57,533 bases of DNA, from contig NZ_JBJGXI010000035.1 in the NCBI RefSeq assembly GCF_045635475.1, forward strand, positions 1-57,533. The letters are read 5' to 3'. This document shows, piece after piece, positions 24,559 through 32,834 of this stretch; positions within the stretch are counted from its first letter, which is position 1; each line of letters opens with the position of its first letter. The translations under genes and the position numbers were made by a program. The notes below the pieces were generated by a model. It worked only from the letters and a program-made list of their open reading frames with translations. It searched no databases and was not told the DNA's origin. The stretch comes from JBJGXI01 sp045635475 (lineage in GTDB: Bacteria > Bacillota > Bacilli > Bacillales > Amphibacillaceae).

Positions 24559-24840
24559 TTAGTCATCTTCATCACTTAGCATAGCTTTAATACCAGCAAT
24601 ATTTATCCCCTTATCTACTAAAGGCTTAATTTTCTTCAACCTTTGAATATCATTTATGGAATAAACACGTCGATTACCTTCATTTCTAGCCGGTTTGATC
24701 AACCCTTGTTGTTCATAATATCTAATTTGTCGAGCTGTTAAATCGGTAAGTTCTTCTACCACACTAATAGGGAAAGTAGCTTTATCATCAGGAATATCAT
24801 TATTCAAGTGCTCCTTCCCCCTCTCTCTCTTATTGGTCAA
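24559..24840 (-). CDS. Short GlnR/TnrA-like MerR-family regulator
   Basis: A 93-residue winged-helix MerR protein. Its core FPISVVEELTDLTARQIRYY, EQQGLIKPARNEGNRRVYS and GINIAGIKAML tracks the DNA-binding half of B. subtilis GlnR and TnrA, the nitrogen regulators. It stops right after that domain, so it lacks the C-terminal tail through which GlnR and TnrA sense feedback-inhibited glutamine synthetase. It is the last gene of the amtB cluster, and a matching TnrA/GlnR box lies upstream of amtB. The TTG start at 24840 is two bases after the exonuclease stop; another in-frame TTG at 24807 has a strong GAAGGAG but only three bases of spacing. Confidence 0.82.
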   Translation of the reverse strand: MTNKRERGKEHLNNDIPDDKATFPISVVEELTDLTARQIRYYEQQGLIKPARNEGNRRVYSINDIQRLKKIKPLVDKGINIAGIKAMLSDEDD

Positions 24841-24842
24841 AT

Positions 24843-25571
24843 TTATTTATACTTAGCAAGATGTGTATATACATCTCCTAAATTTGAAAAACCTAATTCC
24901 CGAATCAACCGGACACTCTCCGCCCATAATTTAGCTGTAGCAATAGCATCGTACAATGCATGGTGTCTTTGATCAATTTCAATTCCATAATGCGAACAAC
25001 ATTCATCAAGTGAAACAAGTCCCTCTTCTGGTTCCACTATTTGAAGTAAAAAAGCTGTATCAACAATACGATGACTAAAACTTGTTTTCAACACTTTCCA
25101 ATTCACATGTTTCATAAATTCCTTTTCATGGCTTGAATGATGGGCAACAAGCGTGTCACTATTTATGAACTTATAGAAATTATGCAATACCGTTTCTATC
25201 GGTTCAGCGTTCATTAGCTCCTGTTTTGTAATGCCAGTTAAACGCTCAATCTCTTCTGTTGGACCTTCTTCACTGTATATCGGTGCATAAAAGACTTCCT
25301 CTTCAAGTACGTGCTCACCAACCATTTTGACCGCACCAATGGAAAGTATGCTATCACCTTTATAAGGAAAGAAGCCTGTAGTTTCAATATCAAATACAAC
25401 CACATTTAAATTATCAAGCGGAATATCTAAAACTCTTTTACTTTTAAGCTCTCGTTGAAGGTTTCGAACGAAAGCAGCCTGCCTAGGATCTGACTGACTT
25501 GACAATGAAGAGTACCCGTTCGTATTTAATTTACCGGTAATATCCTTTATAAATTGAAACATTGGATTCAT
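24843..25571 (-). CDS. DnaQ-like DEDDh 3'-5' exonuclease
   Basis: A 242-residue protein with the three exonuclease motifs of the DnaQ/RNase T family: Exo I VVFDIETTGFFP (about residues 58-69), Exo II LVAHHSSHEKEF and Exo III HHALYDAIATAKL with the DEDDh histidine. The N-terminal 55 residues are outside the fold. It is not linked to a polymerase domain and could act on DNA or RNA. The start is the ATG at 25571, which overlaps the TGA stop of the preceding gene (ATGA), a sign of translational coupling. Why an exonuclease is coupled to an ammonium-transport gene set is unclear. Confidence 0.85.
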   Translation of the reverse strand: MNPMFQFIKDITGKLNTNGYSSLSSQSDPRQAAFVRNLQRELKSKRVLDIPLDNLNVVVFDIETTGFFPYKGDSILSIGAVKMVGEHVLEEEVFYAPIYSEEGPTEEIERLTGITKQELMNAEPIETVLHNFYKFINSDTLVAHHSSHEKEFMKHVNWKVLKTSFSHRIVDTAFLLQIVEPEEGLVSLDECCSHYGIEIDQRHHALYDAIATAKLWAESVRLIRELGFSNLGDVYTHLAKYK

Positions 25572-26533
25572 GGCGAACACTCTTTTTCTATAGTTGATTT
25601 TACTTCCGATAGAAGTTTATATCCTTTTTTCATCATTTTCTTTAATTCTTGTTTTTCATCTTTATTTAGCAACTCTAAAGGAAGAAGATGTACCGCATCA
25701 TAATCATCCGCATCGCGACGAAAATGGAGACGAAACTCTAGTAATCTTTCAAAAAAAGTTTCATATTCTTCAATCCATTCATAACGTTTTTTTAACTCTC
25801 GAAACCTTAATAATGTTGGCGCAGTATACACTTGATTTTTTAAAGCTAACAAACGCAATGCATTTACATAAGGATAAAAAGTCGTTTGTTTTAATTGTAT
25901 ACTTCCAGATTCTGTTCCATGTAACTCAGGAAGCAATTGACCCAATACGCCAATTCCTTTTTTGATAAATTCAACATTTTCCACAAACCTAATATTAAGT
26001 TTCGGATTTGCCTCAATCGTATTGAAAGCTAAATCTTTTAGATCATCCAAATATTTTTCATCACCAATGAAAACCCGAGAATCAAAAAATGTACAAAAAT
26101 GGCGTAACGATTCCCAACTAGCCTCTTGTAACCACTCCGTTATTTGTGTTTCCCATTTATCAAGAGATTGACACCACCTAGGGTTTAAAGCCATAACTTT
26201 GCCATCACAAAGTTCATAGTCCACCGCCGCCAATCCTTCTGTAATCTCTTTGCCTAGAGCTAAAAAATATGGTTCACAGTAGTCATCACCATTGAAAATA
26301 ATTCCATGATCTTGATCACTCCATACAGACTGTTCAAATCTACCAGCACTTCCCATTAAAAAGAAAACAAAAGGAGCAGGAGGTTCCCCCCGCTCACTTT
26401 GCACTTTCTTGATTGCTATTTGAACTGTAGCTTTCATAATTTCATCATGAAATTCATTTAACTGCTGATGATTTGTCGAAACAGCTCGCATCTCTTGATG
26501 TCGCCATTTTTTAATATCAGCATAGCTTGTCAA
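25568..26533 (-). CDS. DUF294 (GlnD-like) nucleotidyltransferase
   Basis: A 321-residue protein with a nucleotidyltransferase motif, FFLMGSAGRFEQSVWSDQDH, matching the GS-R-E-T/S-DQD pattern of the N-terminal domain of GlnD uridylyltransferases, followed by a helical DUF294 C-terminal domain. It lacks the CBS domains and the GlnD HD and ACT domains. By its place next to amtB it may modify a protein of nitrogen control, but no PII gene lies nearby and the target is unknown. The start is TTG at 26533, nine bases after AAGGGA; a TTG at 26542 abuts that site. It overlaps the exonuclease gene by four bases. Confidence 0.8.
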   Translation of the reverse strand: MTSYADIKKWRHQEMRAVSTNHQQLNEFHDEIMKATVQIAIKKVQSERGEPPAPFVFFLMGSAGRFEQSVWSDQDHGIIFNGDDYCEPYFLALGKEITEGLAAVDYELCDGKVMALNPRWCQSLDKWETQITEWLQEASWESLRHFCTFFDSRVFIGDEKYLDDLKDLAFNTIEANPKLNIRFVENVEFIKKGIGVLGQLLPELHGTESGSIQLKQTTFYPYVNALRLLALKNQVYTAPTLLRFRELKKRYEWIEEYETFFERLLEFRLHFRRDADDYDAVHLLPLELLNKDEKQELKKMMKKGYKLLSEVKSTIEKECSP

Positions 26534-26565
26534 ATAGATCAATCCCTTTTGTTTGTTTCGAATTA

Positions 26566-27837
26566 TTAAGCACCTTTTTTGTCGTCAGATCCAGGCATGT
26601 TTTCAGGATAACCGTAGCCACCGTGTTCACTCATATCAAGACCAAGGATTTCTTCTTCCTCAGATACACGCAGACCACCCATCACAACATCCATTACCTT
26701 TAAGATGATAAACGCTACAACAAATGCATACAAACCACTTGTTACAACACCTAATGCTTGAACGCCTAACTGTTCAAATCCACCACCGTAGAATAATCCC
26801 GGTTTACCCCAGTCAATTTCAGATGAGAATGCTGGTACTGCAAATAGTCCATTTGCAAGCGTGCCCCAAACACCGACTGTACCGTGTACAGATAGCGCGA
26901 AAATTGGATCATCAATTTTAGCAGTTTCAAACATTTTTACACTAAATACAACTATTACACCACCGACAAGACCGATTACAACCGCTGCCCAAGGCTCAAC
27001 AAATCCTGCAGGAGCCGTGATTGCAACTAGACCAGCTAGTGCACCATTCAGCATGTTTGGAACATCCGCTTTTCCTGTTAATGCATAAGCAGTAGCCATT
27101 GCAGCAACTGTACCACCAGCAGCTCCTAACATGGTGTTAAGAGCAACAAATCCAAAGAATCCATCAGCTACACCGAAAGTACTACCACCGTTAAATCCAA
27201 ACCAACCTACCCAAAGAATCAACACACCTAACGCAGTATATACTTGGTTGTGCCCAGCTAAATCATTAGATGAACCATCTTTGTTGTATTTACCTATACG
27301 AGGTTTAAGAATGATTGTCGCAGCAAGTGCAGCCATTGCACCAGTTAAGTGTACAACAGTTGAACCAGCGAAATCCTGTTTACCATGATCAGCTAACCAG
27401 CCGCCACCCCAGATCCAGTGCGCAACTACCGGATAAATAAGTACAGAGAATAATATAGCGAAAATAACATACGCAGATAATTTAGCACGTTCCGCGAAAC
27501 CAGCAAACGCAATTGTCATTGCAACTAGCGCAAACACCATTTGGAACATAATGTCTACAGCTGGAGATAATCCTTCACCTGCAAATGATGCATCACCTGC
27601 AAAGAAGCTTCCCCAACCTACAAACCAATTGCCTCCTTCGCCATAAATCAAGCCGTAACCTACTGCCCAGAACATGATAACGCCAATACCGGCTGTAAAG
27701 ATTGTTTTACCAGCAACATGACCAGCGTTCTTCATTCTAGTTGAACCAGCTTCTAGTAAAATAAATCCACCAAGCATAAAGAATACTAAAACTGTACCAA
27801 CAATAACCCATAAATTATCCATAAGTGCGATTTCCAT
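26566..27837 (-). CDS. amtB: Ammonium transporter (Amt family, NrgA-like)
   Basis: A 423-residue polytopic channel with about eleven membrane helices. Family signatures include GGFILLEAGSTRMKNAGHV, MVFALVAMTIAFAGFAERAK, DFAGSTVVHLTGAMAALAAT and WVGWFGFNGGST. It lets ammonium or ammonia enter under nitrogen limitation. The short polar C terminus ends in GSDDKKGA. The ATG at 27837 follows AAGGGGAG. It is the first gene of a cluster with DUF294, exonuclease and a GlnR/TnrA-like gene, and no glnK (PII) accompanies it, unlike B. subtilis nrgAB. A perfect TnrA/GlnR box at about -50 suggests activation under nitrogen limitation. Confidence 0.95.
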   Translation of the reverse strand: MEIALMDNLWVIVGTVLVFFMLGGFILLEAGSTRMKNAGHVAGKTIFTAGIGVIMFWAVGYGLIYGEGGNWFVGWGSFFAGDASFAGEGLSPAVDIMFQMVFALVAMTIAFAGFAERAKLSAYVIFAILFSVLIYPVVAHWIWGGGWLADHGKQDFAGSTVVHLTGAMAALAATIILKPRIGKYNKDGSSNDLAGHNQVYTALGVLILWVGWFGFNGGSTFGVADGFFGFVALNTMLGAAGGTVAAMATAYALTGKADVPNMLNGALAGLVAITAPAGFVEPWAAVVIGLVGGVIVVFSVKMFETAKIDDPIFALSVHGTVGVWGTLANGLFAVPAFSSEIDWGKPGLFYGGGFEQLGVQALGVVTSGLYAFVVAFIILKVMDVVMGGLRVSEEEEILGLDMSEHGGYGYPENMPGSDDKKGA

Positions 27838-27887
27838 TTTTTTCTCCCCTTTTGTGTGATGTGTATTAACATCTCGTGTTAAGTACT

Positions 27888-27916
27888 AATTTAGCAGGGT
27901 TTTTTTTGGCTCGCAA
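27888..27916 (-). promoter_or_regulatory. Promoter of the amtB cluster
   Basis: On the minus strand TTGCGA (complement of 27911-27916) and TAAATT (complement of 27888-27893) are spaced by 17 bases. Both hexamers are weak, as expected for an activator-dependent promoter. The rest of the 27838-28131 gap holds the operator and no gene. Confidence 0.55.
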
Positions 27917-27922
27917 CAACCT

Positions 27923-27939
27923 TGTAAGATAATCTAACA
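27923..27939 (-). promoter_or_regulatory. TnrA/GlnR box upstream of amtB
   Basis: TGTAA, seven bases, TAACA (minus strand TGTTAGATTATCTTACA) fits the consensus TGTNA-N7-TNACA without mismatch. Its centre is about 50 bases upstream of the transcription start predicted from the -10, the position from which TnrA activates in B. subtilis. Confidence 0.8.
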
Positions 27940-28131
27940 TGTTAATTTATACAATTTTCTAAATATTATTGATATTTGTAATATTGTTAGTCGTTTACAT
28001 TGCCGTTATAGCAACATTTATTAAGCTTAAGCAAATGTGGAGAATTTTTCAAAAAAATCTTTATCAAATCTTTTAAAAATCTGTGTTGGCTTTCTTTAAT
28101 TTCTCATTAGATCAGCGCGAATTATAAAAAG

Positions 28132-28163
28132 GGCTATAAGCTTTGTTGCAGATGCTTATAGCC
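28132..28163 (-). terminator. Terminator of the CDGSH gene
   Basis: GGCTATAAGC (28132-28141) pairs with GCTTATAGCC (28154-28163); on the minus strand a CCTTTTTAT run follows. Confidence 0.88.
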
Positions 28164-28171
28164 TTTTCACC

Positions 28172-28384
28172 CTACTGCGTAGCCCTCGGACTACTTTCAA
28201 AATTTATATTCTTGTGCGTGCCGTCACAGAACGGTTTTTTACTAGAATGTCCACAACGACATAATGAGAAGGATGGTTTAGTTTCAAATGCATTTCCTTC
28301 TGCATCGACTAATTCCACTTCCCCTGTAACACGGATCGAACCATTATCATTAATTTTTATTGTTACCTTTTTACTTTCATTCAT
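28172..28384 (-). CDS. CDGSH-type iron-sulfur protein
   Basis: A 70-residue protein with one CDGSH zinc-finger-like motif, CRCGHSSKKPFCDGTH, whose three Cys and one His hold a redox-active 2Fe-2S cluster in the mitoNEET/CISD family. Bacterial members of this length are soluble and of uncertain function. There is no signal or membrane segment. The ATG at 28384 is preceded by GGGGGTAACAAA. It is a single gene, divergent from the CMD-family gene across 164 bp. Confidence 0.85.
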   Translation of the reverse strand: MNESKKVTIKINDNGSIRVTGEVELVDAEGNAFETKPSFSLCRCGHSSKKPFCDGTHKNINFESSPRATQ

Positions 28385-28548
28385 TTTGTTACCCCCTTTT
28401 CACAAAATTTTACGGTTAAACTTAAGATGTGTCCAGCCCTTCATTAGTATGTTACTATGTAAATTCCATATAATTCCACGCATGTTTATGATTGTCCTAT
28501 AGAATTATAAGAAGGGACAAGATAAATTATAAATGAGGTGAATTACAT

Positions 28549-28923
28549 ATGGATACAAATTCAGAACAGATCTATAGTTATTTCGACGAATCGATATTAG
28601 ATTTTAAAGAAGGTACAAGCCGCTTCAAAGACCGCCTTCCGAAGATGACACAAGGCTACTTCGATTTTACGGAAGCTTGTTTCAAAGACGGCGCAATTCA
28701 AAAGAAAGAAAAACAGCTAATGGCACTCGGAATTAGTATCTACGCCCAAGACGAATATTGCATTATGTATCACGCGAAAGGCGCAGTAGAACACGGGGCT
28801 ACCGAAGATGAAATCATGGAGACAATTGCCGTCAGTGCTGCACTTGGTGGCGGAGCTGCTTTTTCCCAAGGTGTTACACTCGCAATGGAAACTTTTGATT
28901 ATTACACACAAACAAAACATTAG
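28549..28923 (+). CDS. Carboxymuconolactone decarboxylase (AhpD-like) family protein
   Basis: A 124-residue all-helical CMD-family protein. The segment KEKQLMALGISIYAQDEYCI, then MYHAKGAVEHGATEDEIMET, aligns with the AhpD active-site region, but the first cysteine of the usual CxxC is Asp (DEYC), leaving a single Cys plus the following His. A peroxidase-coupled disulfide role is therefore doubtful. The start is the ATG at 28549 with GAGGTGAATTACAT ahead. It is a single gene with a shared terminator opposite ypjP. Confidence 0.82.
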   Translation: MDTNSEQIYSYFDESILDFKEGTSRFKDRLPKMTQGYFDFTEACFKDGAIQKKEKQLMALGISIYAQDEYCIMYHAKGAVEHGATEDEIMETIAVSAALGGGAAFSQGVTLAMETFDYYTQTKH

Positions 28924-28971
28924 ACAATGGATCAAATAGGAAATATATTATTTTTACCTTTATATACAAAA

Positions 28972-29005
28972 ATCGAGTATGAACTTTGTTTTGTTCATAC
29001 TCGAT
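28972..29005. terminator. Bidirectional terminator between CMD gene and ypjP
   Basis: ATCGAGTATGAAC (28972-28984) and GTTCATACTCGAT (28993-29005) form a perfect 13-bp stem with A/T-rich flanks. Confidence 0.92.
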
Positions 29006-29015
29006 ACATTTATTT

Positions 29016-29615
29016 TTATGCCATCCATTTAGGCGGTGTATTTTTATCCCAATACACTTCACCAATTTGGTGGTGTTTTTCAAATCCATCATTACTCAAA
29101 TGGTAATGGAAGTTAAACCAATACCCTTCCTGTGGACGATTATCCCTTCTTACATGAAAACGTACAATATCTTTATTCGTTCTAGCATCATATATATCAA
29201 ATATTTTCTCACCATATCCAGAAGAAGGTTTTTCTGTAATGCCATAATACGGCAAAGATTCTTCTCCTGCTTCGACTAATACTTGATTAACAACCTCTTC
29301 AATCGATGGTAAGATTTTTGTCATAAATTCATCTTCAACTTGATTTACAATTCTAGGACCTAGCTTAGCGAATGTTTGTGCTTTGGCTTGATCCGTAATC
29401 GCGCGAACCATATCATCTTCCGATTCAGGTGCATCATTACTATCGTCATGCTTCTCTTCTATAGCAGATTCTGGAGCAACATCATTCGAACTTGCCGGAG
29501 CAACTTCATCTGTTTCCGTGTCCGCATTTGCATCTAAATAGATTGGAGGGACATATGCTCCTAATGTTAATATCGTGATAAGTACGACAAATATTTTTTT
29601 CATCCAATGCTGCAT
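29016..29615 (-). CDS. ypjP: YpjP-like exported protein
   Basis: A 199-residue protein with a signal-like start, MKKIFVVLITILTLGAYVPP, and an acidic linker (residues about 33-68). A conserved C-terminal half follows, with FAKLGPRIVNQVEDEF, KIFDIYDARTNKDIVRFHVR, GYWFNFHYHLS and NTPPKWM. These match B. subtilis YpjP closely in memory; its function is unknown. It is probably secreted or membrane-anchored. The start at 29615 has a GGGAGAAATTTAT site. It is a single gene. Confidence 0.85.
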   Translation of the reverse strand: MQHWMKKIFVVLITILTLGAYVPPIYLDANADTETDEVAPASSNDVAPESAIEEKHDDSNDAPESEDDMVRAITDQAKAQTFAKLGPRIVNQVEDEFMTKILPSIEEVVNQVLVEAGEESLPYYGITEKPSSGYGEKIFDIYDARTNKDIVRFHVRRDNRPQEGYWFNFHYHLSNDGFEKHHQIGEVYWDKNTPPKWMA

Positions 29616-29717
29616 ATAAATTTCTCCCTTTTGCTCTACTAGATTAATTGTACCACGTTTAAAAAAGAAGTCTATAGATCTATTAAAATTTAATGAAAGC
29701 GTAACAATTGCTTGAAT

Positions 29718-30980
29718 TTAAGTGCTCACGGCCCCTAACACACCACTTTTTTCCGTTTCTTTTCCGAAAGCTAATAAGATGAATAATCCGACTCCCGTAA
29801 ACACTACACAAATAATAAATACATTACCGTAGCTTATAATACTAGAAAAATAGCCAAATAACAGGAATCCTGCTGTTTGTCCGATCTTTTGGGTATTCAT
29901 ATAAAGCGTTGTTGCAGTTCCTTGTTCCTTTGGCAAGAAATTTTGAAAGTAGGTAACTGCTAGCCCCGCCGTAATTGCAACATTCGCAGCACTTAATATT
30001 TGCAACGGATATATTTGCCAAGGTGCTGTTACGTTCCAAATTAATAAAAAGTATAGAAATGAAAATAAAAAACCTAGCCGAATCAGTAGTTTTAAATCGA
30101 GACGTGTCGCTAAAATTCCGAACATAATCATTAAAGGAACCTCGAATACGGGTGGTACACTAAAGATAATCCCAACATGCGCTTCGGTTCCACCTAATTC
30201 TTTCGTAACAAATTGAGGTATGTTTTGCATATTAATGGTGGTTGCTGCATGAAGTAAAAACATCGCGAGTACATTTGCCATAATATATGGTTTAAAAATA
30301 AATTTCCCTAAAGCTACTTGTCTTCCCGTCATATCTATTTTATTAGGTTCATCTTTTAAATAAATTGAAATTATTATAATAGATATGAAGAAACCCGTTG
30401 CCACCATTAAGAACAGGTTTTTAAAGTCCAACCAAACGAGCATCCAACCAGCAAAGGCTGGACCAACTGTCCATGCAAGTGCCATAAACATGCGAAATAC
30501 ATTCATGACATACGGGATTTCCTTCTTAGATATATTGGAATTCTCCACAACCTCTCGTGCATGCGCCCATAATTGCGGCATCGTCGCAGATGCTGCCCCT
30601 AAGAGAAAAAATGCTACAAAGGATAATAGATAATAGTCCCTAATATATGCAAACCCAATGTAACCGATTATGGCTGCGAAGGAAGTTATTATTAAAATTA
30701 ATTTTCTGCTCGTTTTTCGATCTGACAATTTACCTATATACGTACTTATAACTACTCCACCTATAGCCATCGTAGTCATGAATATTCCATATTTAATGTT
30801 ACTCATACCAATCAAATCAAGACCATAGATAGACGAAAACGGGATGAACAAAGAGATGGATAGGCAAAACATAAAATTCAACAATAATAAAAGCGGAAAA
30901 GTCGGTATCCTCCACACTAAAGCCGTTCGAGTCTTTGTCGCTGTGATAAATTTGCTGAGCAAATCGATCATTCCTGTCAT
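29718..30980 (-). CDS. MFS transporter, sugar-efflux (SET) type
   Basis: A 420-residue major-facilitator protein with about twelve membrane segments. The loop motif GKLSDRKTSRKLI after helix 2 and the overall pattern (FLLGAASATMPQLWAHAREV, and MNTQKIGQTAGFLLFGYFSS) recall the sugar-efflux SetA/SetB group, so export of sugars or glycosides is possible but unproven. The start is the ATG at 30980, nine bases after AAGGTG; an earlier frame start at 31013 has no ribosome site. It is co-directional with the next MFS gene, but 294 bp with a DnaA-box cluster separates them. Confidence 0.82.
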   Translation of the reverse strand: MTGMIDLLSKFITATKTRTALVWRIPTFPLLLLLNFMFCLSISLFIPFSSIYGLDLIGMSNIKYGIFMTTMAIGGVVISTYIGKLSDRKTSRKLILIITSFAAIIGYIGFAYIRDYYLLSFVAFFLLGAASATMPQLWAHAREVVENSNISKKEIPYVMNVFRMFMALAWTVGPAFAGWMLVWLDFKNLFLMVATGFFISIIIISIYLKDEPNKIDMTGRQVALGKFIFKPYIMANVLAMFLLHAATTINMQNIPQFVTKELGGTEAHVGIIFSVPPVFEVPLMIMFGILATRLDLKLLIRLGFLFSFLYFLLIWNVTAPWQIYPLQILSAANVAITAGLAVTYFQNFLPKEQGTATTLYMNTQKIGQTAGFLLFGYFSSIISYGNVFIICVVFTGVGLFILLAFGKETEKSGVLGAVST

Positions 30981-31099
30981 TAAAAATTTCACCTTAAAAC
31001 AAAGTTTATACACAGAAAAGCGCGTATATTATCTCACGAATGACTCGATTACTCAACGCATGATCCCAACGGTTTAGATCGCTTCCTGCACGATAAAGC

Positions 31100-31264
31100 T
31101 GTGGACAACTTTTTGTTTTTTAATTTTTTTTTATAAACCCCTCTGGATAACTCATTTTAAGGCAAGTTATCCACCTTATATTTGCAAAAACTGTGGAGAA
31201 AAGTCTGTTTCATAGGATAACTTTTCTTTACATGACATTTCCTCTTTGGATTGATTGTGGATAA
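31100..31264. other. Cluster of DnaA-box-like 9-mers
   Basis: One perfect box TGTGGATAA lies at 31256-31264. Four single-mismatch boxes are TGTGGACAA (31100-31108), TCTGGATAA (31142-31150), TTATCCACC (31167-31175, opposite strand) and TGTGGAGAA (31192-31200). An A/T tract (31109-31134) lies within the cluster. It sits in the gap between two MFS genes and no replication gene is near, so it is not a conventional oriC. Confidence 0.55.
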
Positions 31265-31274
31265 CAGAAATACT

Positions 31275-32531
31275 TCAAGCTGTTTGTTTTAATTCTGCAA
31301 TCGCTTTTCTTTCATCCAACTGTGGAGTGATCACATAATATAGAAAAGTACCAAGCAAACCTACACTCGTTATAATAATCGCCATTATTATCGTTGATAA
31401 ATAAGCACTTAAGGTCACAGTTATCGAAGCAATCAACATTCCTAAATTAAATCTCATGCCAACAAATGCCATATATGCGCTTCTTGCATCATCTGGTGGA
31501 ATCGCCGCAGTATATGCCTGTTCCACTGGTACACGAAACACTTCCCCAACAGTTAAGACGACCATCATGATACACAATAACCAAATACTGTTCGAGTAGG
31601 AAATTACCGCATATCCGATTGAAAAGAGAAAGCAGCTCGTAACGAGTATGGATCGATCTTTCCAGTTACCAGATATCTTGGTAACAAATAAAGCAAGCAA
31701 TGCCACGAGAATTGTATTTTCACTACGCAAGAAACCCATCATTGTTACACCATCAACTTCCCATAGAAGGAATTGTTGATTCGGCATCTGGTCACTTAGA
31801 CGAATACCGATATAGTTCGTCAATTGAAACTCCATCGACATCACTAGCACGCCTGCAATTACGAAAACTACGAACAATCGGTCTTGAAGCACGCGTCGAT
31901 AGCTCGAAAAAATCCGCGACACATGTTGTAAAGGCTTAAAAGAAGATTGCTCTTCAGGAACATAGCTTTCTTTTATATAAACATACACAAGAAATACAAC
32001 AACAGCTGCCACAATACATAGCACGACGAAAAGTTCGAATAAATAATCCTGATATAAGAACGCACCAAGAATACCACCGATCGCAATCGACAGATTATTA
32101 GCCCAATACATGATTGAATACATTAATTTCCGTTGTTCTGGTGTACTAACATCAATTAACATCGCTTGGTTGGCCGGACCAGCTAACGCCCAACAAACAC
32201 TGTTGATCGTCATCATAAAAAAGGTGATCGTTGGAGAGAAAAACCATGGTGAATTACAGATCATCATCGTAAAAAAAGCACCAAACCGGAGCACTTCAGC
32301 AAATAGCATAACTTTCCTTCGACCAAATTGATCGGAAAAATAACCGCCTATAAAGTTCATTCCAATTCCTACAAGTACATTACATAACAATAATAAGCCT
32401 GCTAACTTTGCACCAAAATGGTACGCCAAATAAATAGACATAAACGGAAAAATCATACTGCCTACAAATCTACTTATAAACGATTCTATAATGCGTATTT
32501 GAATGTTTTTATGAAAATCTTGGAATTTCAT
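31275..32531 (-). CDS. MFS transporter, multidrug-efflux type
   Basis: A 418-residue major-facilitator protein with about twelve membrane segments, the loop-2 motif GGYFSDQFGRRKVM and a central cytoplasmic loop rich in charged residues (ESYVPEEQSSFKPLQ). It resembles uncharacterised Bacillus drug-type exporters; the substrate is unknown. The start is the ATG at 32531 with AAGGAT upstream; a longer frame to 32564 crosses the ribosome site. It is probably transcribed alone. Confidence 0.82.
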   Translation of the reverse strand: MKFQDFHKNIQIRIIESFISRFVGSMIFPFMSIYLAYHFGAKLAGLLLLCNVLVGIGMNFIGGYFSDQFGRRKVMLFAEVLRFGAFFTMMICNSPWFFSPTITFFMMTINSVCWALAGPANQAMLIDVSTPEQRKLMYSIMYWANNLSIAIGGILGAFLYQDYLFELFVVLCIVAAVVVFLVYVYIKESYVPEEQSSFKPLQHVSRIFSSYRRVLQDRLFVVFVIAGVLVMSMEFQLTNYIGIRLSDQMPNQQFLLWEVDGVTMMGFLRSENTILVALLALFVTKISGNWKDRSILVTSCFLFSIGYAVISYSNSIWLLCIMMVVLTVGEVFRVPVEQAYTAAIPPDDARSAYMAFVGMRFNLGMLIASITVTLSAYLSTIIMAIIITSVGLLGTFLYYVITPQLDERKAIAELKQTA

Positions 32532-32791
32532 CAGTATCCTTCTTTCTTCTATGTATTGCTCCACAAAACGTAAGCGTGCGAAATAATATTATAACGCTGT
32601 GGCTGTCTGTTTGAAAGATAAAGATGAGATTTGGATACTTGGGGGCACAATTAGATTAAGAGCATTTTTTATAAGCAAGAGCCCTGGCGTCCACAAAAAT
32701 CCATCGACTTTTATTATTCCCACTCACCAATACCGAAATCACCTCTACACAACCAGGACAATTTCCGCCCATGAAATTGATTAACCCTATT
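32532..32791. other. Gene-free gap upstream of the second MFS gene
   Basis: No supported gene. A 61-codon plus-strand frame has no ribosome site or recognisable product. The right end holds the terC terminator. Confidence 0.4.
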
Positions 32792-32828
32792 AAAAAAACG
32801 AAGCAAGTGGTTATACCTGCTCCGTTTT
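32792..32828 (-). terminator. Terminator of terC-family gene
   Basis: AACGAAGCA (32797-32805) pairs with TGCTCCGTT (32818-32826) with one wobble pair. The A-run at 32792-32798 supplies the minus-strand U-run. Confidence 0.82.
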
Positions 32829-32834
32829 ACCGTA

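Noticed and set aside
24843..25571. DNA polymerase III epsilon subunit
   Set aside because: The exonuclease fold fits, but the protein is coupled to an amtB cluster and has no polymerase context, so a general exonuclease call is safer.
28385..28480. Sigma-B promoter for the CDGSH gene
   Set aside because: GTTTAA and GGGTAA are present on the minus strand but 21 bases apart, outside the 12-15 range, and the second element is the ribosome site.
31100..31264. Chromosomal origin of replication
   Set aside because: No dnaA, dnaN or other replication gene is near and the box number is small, so a DnaA-box cluster is the better description.
32599..32784. 61-codon plus-strand frame between MFS and terC genes
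   Set aside because: No ribosome site, promoter or recognisable sequence supports it.
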